Of a stretch of 64,000 nt of DNA, positions 59,672-64,000 are shown piece after piece. The position numbers and the translations under genes are program-made. The notes under the pieces were generated by a model. That model ran no database searches, was not told where the DNA came from, and saw only the letters and a list, made by a program, of their open reading frames with translations. Within the stretch, counting starts at the first letter, position 1. The number at the start of each line of letters is the position of its first letter. Source of the DNA: an uncultured Roseibium sp. (GTDB lineage Bacteria; Pseudomonadota; Alphaproteobacteria; Rhizobiales; Stappiaceae); NCBI RefSeq assembly GCF_963669205.1, contig NZ_OY769915.1, positions 4,314,001 to 4,378,000 on the forward strand, given 5' to 3'.

Positions 59672-60822
59672 GAAGGCTCCTCCAGCAGTTTTGCAGGATA
59701 CAGCACCGCCCCCTCCATGAGGCGCCGCTGCGTGCGGAAAGTCCCGGCGCTCACCGCCTCGGCCCCTTCGGCACCGCTGCGCACATCGGCCGTGACCGTC
59801 AGCACGCCCGATGGGGTCCCGACACGAAGATCCTTGCCTTCGATCCCGGCGGTCTCCTGAACCAGGGAACCGGGCACCTGTGCAGCTACTGCCGTGCACA
59901 TCCCGCCGGTCAGCGTGATGGCCCGGTGGAAATTGCCCATGGAGACGAGACGCACGTTGAGGTCATGGGTTGCCGTGTCATGGTGCGCGCCGTCAAGCGA
60001 CATGAACTGTGACGCCGGCCCGAGCATGGCCACCTTGGGATTGGACCGTTTCACGTCTTCCGGCGTTTCAGCCATGCCCATGGCGACGGCTCCCGCCCGG
60101 CGGACAGCCTCAATGCGCGTCATCAGATCCTTGTCACCGTCGAGGTCCCCCGGCAGTTCCGTTGCGGTCTTGCCGAGATCGGCCGCGCGCACGTAAACGA
60201 CCGGATTGGCGGCATCGATGAGCGAGGCCTTTATCGTTCCAAGTCCTTCGACCGTCAAAGCGTCGACAGCGTTGCCCGTCGGCAGAAGTCTTCCCGTGGC
60301 CGCGCCGCCCGGCGTCAAAAACTCCAGAACGACCGGAGCCCCCGTTCCCGAAACCCCGGGTATGGAAACATCGCCCTCTTCGACGGCCTTGCCGCCCGCG
60401 ACCGGAAACCGGCTGTGGTAGATTCGCCTGGTATTGGTGTCATAGATCCGCACAAGCGCATCGGCCCGCCCGGGATCAAGATCGATCATGCCTTCATCGA
60501 CCGCGAAGGGACCGACACAGCTCGCCATGTTGCCGCAGGCCGAGCCGTAGTCCGCCAATGGCTCGTCGACCGCGATCTGCACGAATGTGTAGTCGACATC
60601 GGCATCGTCACGATCAGACGGCTTGACGATCACCACCTTGGACAGCGACGACAACCCGCCGCCCATCCCGTTCAGCTGACGGCCATAGGCGTCGGGACTG
60701 CCGAGCACATGCAGGAAGATCCGGTCTCGGACCGCCTGTCCTTCCGGCAGGTCCGCGCCGTTGAAAACGACCGCCTTTGATGTTCCGCCACGATAGAAAG
60801 CGGCACGCAAGCGGTTTGGCAT
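59668..60822 (-). CDS. PrpF-family isomerase
   Basis: 384 residues from the ATG at 60822. PrpF fold: the RGGTSKAVVF start places the catalytic Lys at 16, and YGSACGNMASCVGPFA contains the conserved Cys-Gly-Asn. The family isomerises aconitate-like acids (trans/cis aconitate, methylaconitate, oxalomesaconate). Here it overlaps the aconitase gene by one base (TGATG). Together they fit handling of a trans-aconitate-type substrate before hydration. No prpB/prpC is present. Confidence 0.88.
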   Translation of the reverse strand: MPNRLRAAFYRGGTSKAVVFNGADLPEGQAVRDRIFLHVLGSPDAYGRQLNGMGGGLSSLSKVVIVKPSDRDDADVDYTFVQIAVDEPLADYGSACGNMASCVGPFAVDEGMIDLDPGRADALVRIYDTNTRRIYHSRFPVAGGKAVEEGDVSIPGVSGTGAPVVLEFLTPGGAATGRLLPTGNAVDALTVEGLGTIKASLIDAANPVVYVRAADLGKTATELPGDLDGDKDLMTRIEAVRRAGAVAMGMAETPEDVKRSNPKVAMLGPASQFMSLDGAHHDTATHDLNVRLVSMGNFHRAITLTGGMCTAVAAQVPGSLVQETAGIEGKDLRVGTPSGVLTVTADVRSGAEGAEAVSAGTFRTQRRLMEGAVLYPAKLLEEPS

Positions 60823-63401
60823 CAAGCTGCTCCTTGAAGGAAGTTTCGGAACGCACGCGGCAGGAGGCCGCCCTCGGCGAACGTCGCACGCTCGCCGTCA
60901 TTATAGAGACGCAGGTCCAGCGGTGTCATGTCGTAACTGCCGTCCTTGCGGTGCACCGTCAGCATGGCGCCTGTCAGATCCGCATCGAAGTCGATGTCAT
61001 AGGTCTCGCTGCCGTCCAGGCCGAGCGTGTGCCGTGTCACGCCTTTCGGGAAACAGAGCGGAGCGATCCCCATATTGACCAGATTGGACCGGTGGATACG
61101 CTCAAAACTTTCCACGATCACGGCCCGGATCCCGGCGAGCCAGGGCGCTTTCGCCGCGGTGTCTCGCGATGAGCCGCAACCATATTCCTTGCCGCCGATC
61201 ACCACCAGTTTCTGCCCCCGGTCGAGATAGGTCTCGATCGCCTTGTAGATCGAGGTGACATGACCTTCGGGCTCGACCCTGGTCCAGGAGCCTTCCTTGT
61301 CCGGTGTCATTTCGTTGCGCAGCCTGTAATTGGCATAGGTCGAGCGCACCACGACGTCCGAACAGCCGCGCCGGGTGCCGAAGGAATTGAAATCGCGCGG
61401 TAAAACGCCCAGTTGCTGCAGGAACTGCCCCGCTTCCGATTCAGGCGTGATGATCCCGGAAGGCGATATGTGGTCGGTCGTGACGCTGTCACCGAGTATC
61501 ACCAGCGGCCGCAATCCCTTCAGATTGCTGAGGGGCGGCGTCTTGGGGTCGATATCGCGCACGAAAGGCGGAAACGAGATATAGCTGGACGGTACCCATT
61601 CATAGGTTCCCTGCCCGGCCTCAAGGGCATTCCAGTGGGTGTTCACGTCGCTGATCGCTGCGTAATTCGTGCTGAATTCTTCCGGCGTCACGAAGGTCTT
61701 GACGATCTCCGTCACTTCATCCGCGTTCGGCCAGAGATCCGACAGCATCACCGGATTGCCGTTCTGGTCGGTACCGAGCGGTTCCGTCGTGATCTCCTTG
61801 AGGATTGTTCCCATCAGCGCATAGGCAACCACGAGCGGCGGCGAAGCGATCATGTTGCGGGATGCAAGCGGATGGATACGCCCGGCGAAGTTCCGGTTGC
61901 CGGAAAGGACCGCGATCACCTTGATATCGTTTTCCTTGATGGCGGTTTCATGCGCCGGGTCCAGCGGCCCGGACATGCCGTTGCAGGTCGAACAGGAAAA
62001 CGCGGCCACTTCGAACCCGAGCGCATCCAGCGAGGTCTGCAGCCCGCTCTTTTCAAGATATCCGGCAACCACCCTGGAACCGGGAGCGAGGGACGTCTTC
62101 ACGTGAGGCGGGACCTTCAGGCCACGGTCAACCGCGTTGCGCGCCATCAGGGCAGCCGTGACCATGTTGCGCGGATTGGCCGTGTTGGTACAGCTGGTGA
62201 TCGCGGCAATGATCACGTCGCCATCGCCGATGTCGTGCTCCTTGTCCGGTACGCCGACACGCCGGACGGTTTCTCCCTCAAGCCTCAGCCGGTCGCTGGC
62301 CTTCGCCAGATCGATACGCTGCTCGGGACGCGAAGGGCCGGAGACCGACCGGCCGATGCTGCCGAGATCGAGCTGGACCACCTCGTCATATTCGATCGCC
62401 GGATCAGCGTCTGTGACCCACAGGTCCAGCGCCTTGCAGTAGATCTCCGTGTTGCCGGCCGCCTCACCGCGCCCCGTGTCCCGCAGATAGGCCGTCGTGC
62501 GCTCGTCGACCGGACAGAACACCATCGTCGATCCGTATTCGGGCGCCATATTTGCGATGGTCGCGCGATCCGCGACGCTGAGCGTTCCGTATCCGGGACC
62601 GAAGAGTTCGACGAACGTGTCGACGACACCGAGCGCGCGTAGTCGTTCCGCGATCACCAGCGCGATATCGGTCGCCATGATGTCGTCCGACGGAGCACCG
62701 CTGATCTCGAGACCGATCACGCGCGGAACATTGACGGGCGTGGTCTCGCCGAACAGCACGGCCTCGGCTTCCAGGCCGCCGACGCCCCACCCCATGATGC
62801 CGAGCGCGTTGATCATCGGCGTGTGGCTGTCCGTTCCCAGACAGGAATCTGGAATGAGCAGACCAGGGTCTTCGTTCGAGGGCAACACGGTCTGTCCGAG
62901 ATATTCAAGGTTCACCTGGTGGCAGATGCCGCCGCCCGGCGGCATGACGCGAAGGCGCGGGAACCTTGTTTCGCAGGCCTTCAGGAAGGCGAAGCGTTCG
63001 CGGTTGACCTCGAATTCCCGGTCCATGTTCTTTTGCAGGGCGAACCTGTGCGCCCAGTGGTTGATCGACATGGAGTGATCGATCACGAGATCGACGGGCA
63101 GGCTCATGTCAACGCTGAGCGGATCACCGCCCTGCTCTTCCAGCAGGTTGCGCATCGCCATGATGTCGATCAGCGCCGGGATGCCCAGCATGTCATGCAG
63201 CAACAGCCTTGCCGGCCGGAAAGGCACCGCCTCGCCGTTGCGCGCAAGCACCTCGAGCGCCGCCGCACCCTCGGGCGAATGACGCGCGGCGTTTTCGGCG
63301 AGGAGCCGCAGGGAATACGGCAGGCTCCGGTATCTGTCACCCAGAATGCCCCGGTAGTCTGCCGCCAGAAATGATGAATTCGCGATCGGATGGGTACGCA
63401 C
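60822..63401 (-). CDS. Aconitase-family hydratase (AcnA-type)
   Basis: 859 residues from the GTG at 63401, preceded by AGGAGAGG; open frame extends to 63527. The [4Fe-4S] cysteines are in ITSCTNTANP and FSCSTCNGMSG. AcnA marks include LLHDMLGIPALIDIMAMR, PPGGGICHQVNLEYLG and EYGCGSSRDTAAKAP in the swivelling domain. Aconitase A is normally ~890 residues, so this is slightly short. Partner PrpF suggests a dedicated aconitate (or methylaconitate) hydratase rather than the TCA-cycle enzyme. Confidence 0.92.
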   Translation of the reverse strand: MRTHPIANSSFLAADYRGILGDRYRSLPYSLRLLAENAARHSPEGAAALEVLARNGEAVPFRPARLLLHDMLGIPALIDIMAMRNLLEEQGGDPLSVDMSLPVDLVIDHSMSINHWAHRFALQKNMDREFEVNRERFAFLKACETRFPRLRVMPPGGGICHQVNLEYLGQTVLPSNEDPGLLIPDSCLGTDSHTPMINALGIMGWGVGGLEAEAVLFGETTPVNVPRVIGLEISGAPSDDIMATDIALVIAERLRALGVVDTFVELFGPGYGTLSVADRATIANMAPEYGSTMVFCPVDERTTAYLRDTGRGEAAGNTEIYCKALDLWVTDADPAIEYDEVVQLDLGSIGRSVSGPSRPEQRIDLAKASDRLRLEGETVRRVGVPDKEHDIGDGDVIIAAITSCTNTANPRNMVTAALMARNAVDRGLKVPPHVKTSLAPGSRVVAGYLEKSGLQTSLDALGFEVAAFSCSTCNGMSGPLDPAHETAIKENDIKVIAVLSGNRNFAGRIHPLASRNMIASPPLVVAYALMGTILKEITTEPLGTDQNGNPVMLSDLWPNADEVTEIVKTFVTPEEFSTNYAAISDVNTHWNALEAGQGTYEWVPSSYISFPPFVRDIDPKTPPLSNLKGLRPLVILGDSVTTDHISPSGIITPESEAGQFLQQLGVLPRDFNSFGTRRGCSDVVVRSTYANYRLRNEMTPDKEGSWTRVEPEGHVTSIYKAIETYLDRGQKLVVIGGKEYGCGSSRDTAAKAPWLAGIRAVIVESFERIHRSNLVNMGIAPLCFPKGVTRHTLGLDGSETYDIDFDADLTGAMLTVHRKDGSYDMTPLDLRLYNDGERATFAEGGLLPRAFRNFLQGAA

Positions 63402-63490
63402 TTTGCCTCTCCTCGGTTGATACAAAGCTAGACAGTCTGCGGGGATTGCAGCAAGGTGCTTCTCGCACAGTTTCATCTGACAGAACGCCC

Positions 63491-64000
63491 ATGGCCACCA
63501 ATCGCACCGAATCCGTCGAAAGGGCACTCTCGATCCTCAGCGCCTTTTCGACCCAGAAGCCCACCATGACCCTGGCGGAGATCGCCGAGGAAACAGGCTT
63601 GCACAAGAGCACGATCCTGCGCCTGACGAATTCGATGCAGATCTACGGTTTCATCCAGCGCGACGACGACGGCCGCTACAGTGTCGGTCCGAGCGTCTGG
63701 CGTCTCGGCCTGATCTTCCGGCGGGACTTCACCAGGCGGGAACATGTCGCTCCCTCGCTCCGGATCCTGGCTGAAGCGACCGGCGAAACGGCCTCGTTTT
63801 ACGTGCGTGTCGGCAATGAACGTGTCTGTTTATACAGGGAAAATTCTCCCAACTTGCTTCGTTTCCATGTCGAGGAAGGCATGCGGCTGAAGCTCTCGAC
63901 CGGCGCGTCCGGCCTCGTTCTGCGTCACTTCTCGGGCGACGATGTCGGCGATCTCGGGCATTTCAACAGGAACGGAACGGTCAGCACGGTGGGTCAGACC
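63491..64000 (+). CDS. IclR-family regulator, truncated by window end
   Basis: The first 170 residues from the ATG at 63491 are visible; no stop before the edge. IclR-type winged HTH (about 5-65: SVERALSILSAFSTQKPTMTLA, TGLHKSTILRLTNSM) and start of the effector domain. It is divergent from the aconitase operon across 89 bp, so it is probably its regulator. It differs from the IclR at 9618. Confidence 0.9.
   Translation, partial: MATNRTESVERALSILSAFSTQKPTMTLAEIAEETGLHKSTILRLTNSMQIYGFIQRDDDGRYSVGPSVWRLGLIFRRDFTRREHVAPSLRILAEATGETASFYVRVGNERVCLYRENSPNLLRFHVEEGMRLKLSTGASGLVLRHFSGDDVGDLGHFNRNGTVSTVGQT

Noticed and set aside
59668..63401. 2-methylcitrate cycle (AcnD/PrpF) as the main role of the aconitase-PrpF pair
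   Set aside because: Not excluded but less favoured: no prpB or prpC in the window and the aconitase motifs look AcnA-type; the neighbouring Tct and citryl-CoA genes point to tricarboxylate use.
60826..63527. Upstream start of the aconitase at 63527
   Set aside because: The extra 42 residues cross the divergent promoter and the start of the IclR gene; GTG at 63401 has a good RBS.
1..64000. tRNA, rRNA or CRISPR arrays
   Set aside because: No cloverleaf-like sequence with CCA context, no rRNA segments, and no regularly spaced repeats were found by eye.

Overview
The window is high-GC DNA from an alphaproteobacterium, most likely a marine or coastal heterotroph of the Stappiaceae (Roseibium/Labrenzia) or a relative. 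That placement is an inference from gene content: an isatin-hydrolase-like cyclase, a sulfopropanediol (DHPS) catabolic operon, TRAP and Tct transporters, an ActP/DUF4212 symporter locus and a VPLPA-CTERM protein. No rRNA, tRNA or CRISPR array was seen. About 60 genes are supported, most of them in tight catabolic operons with overlapping stop and start codons.

Layout, left to right. 337-6088: a minus-strand operon (AA_synth protein, alpha/beta hydrolase, flavin reductase, luciferase-like monooxygenase, aldehyde dehydrogenase) with a divergent LysR regulator; a perfect palindrome lies between them. 6168-9575: a small accessory block with a phage-type S24 autocleaving repressor, divergent small genes (one Rmf/CrpP-like, one DUF6362-like) and three TACGC-type operator candidates. 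9618-19273: an IclR regulator and a nine-gene plus-strand operon (cyclase, cupin, SDR, 3-hydroxyacyl-CoA-dehydrogenase-like enzyme, five-component branched-chain-type ABC transporter, BKACE) that probably imports and degrades an unidentified beta-hydroxy/beta-keto acid. 19306-22386: an ECF sigma factor, a small secreted protein, an HPPD-like VOC protein, and a 262-270 bp MITE next to that gene's stop codon. 22407-28389: a PAS/DnaQ exonuclease, a membrane protein, a CBS/DUF294 protein, an ActP-type symporter and DUF4212. 29254-39357: TlpA, a VPLPA-CTERM protein, glycosyltransferases, a lipoprotein and a 971-aa caspase/Sel1 protein.

39383-50033 reads as a complete route for 2,3-dihydroxypropane-1-sulfonate: TRAP import, HpsN oxidation to sulfolactate, accessory SDR/MDR/Ldh dehydrogenases that would interconvert stereoisomers, and SuyAB desulfonation to pyruvate and sulfite. 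A divergent LacI regulator has a perfect 24-bp palindrome in the shared promoter region. 50121-64000 holds a tricarboxylate locus: tctCBA, a CaiB-type CoA-transferase and a citryl-CoA lyase in one operon; TctD/TctE plus a private binding protein; and a second operon with an aconitase-family enzyme, a PrpF-type isomerase and an RraA/HMG-aldolase-family protein, preceded by a divergent IclR gene cut by the window edge. Together these could convert an aconitate-like acid through citrate and citryl-CoA to acetyl-CoA and oxaloacetate/pyruvate. I think this is the most interesting candidate pathway here. A lone PemK/MazF-type toxin in an AT-rich patch separates the two halves.
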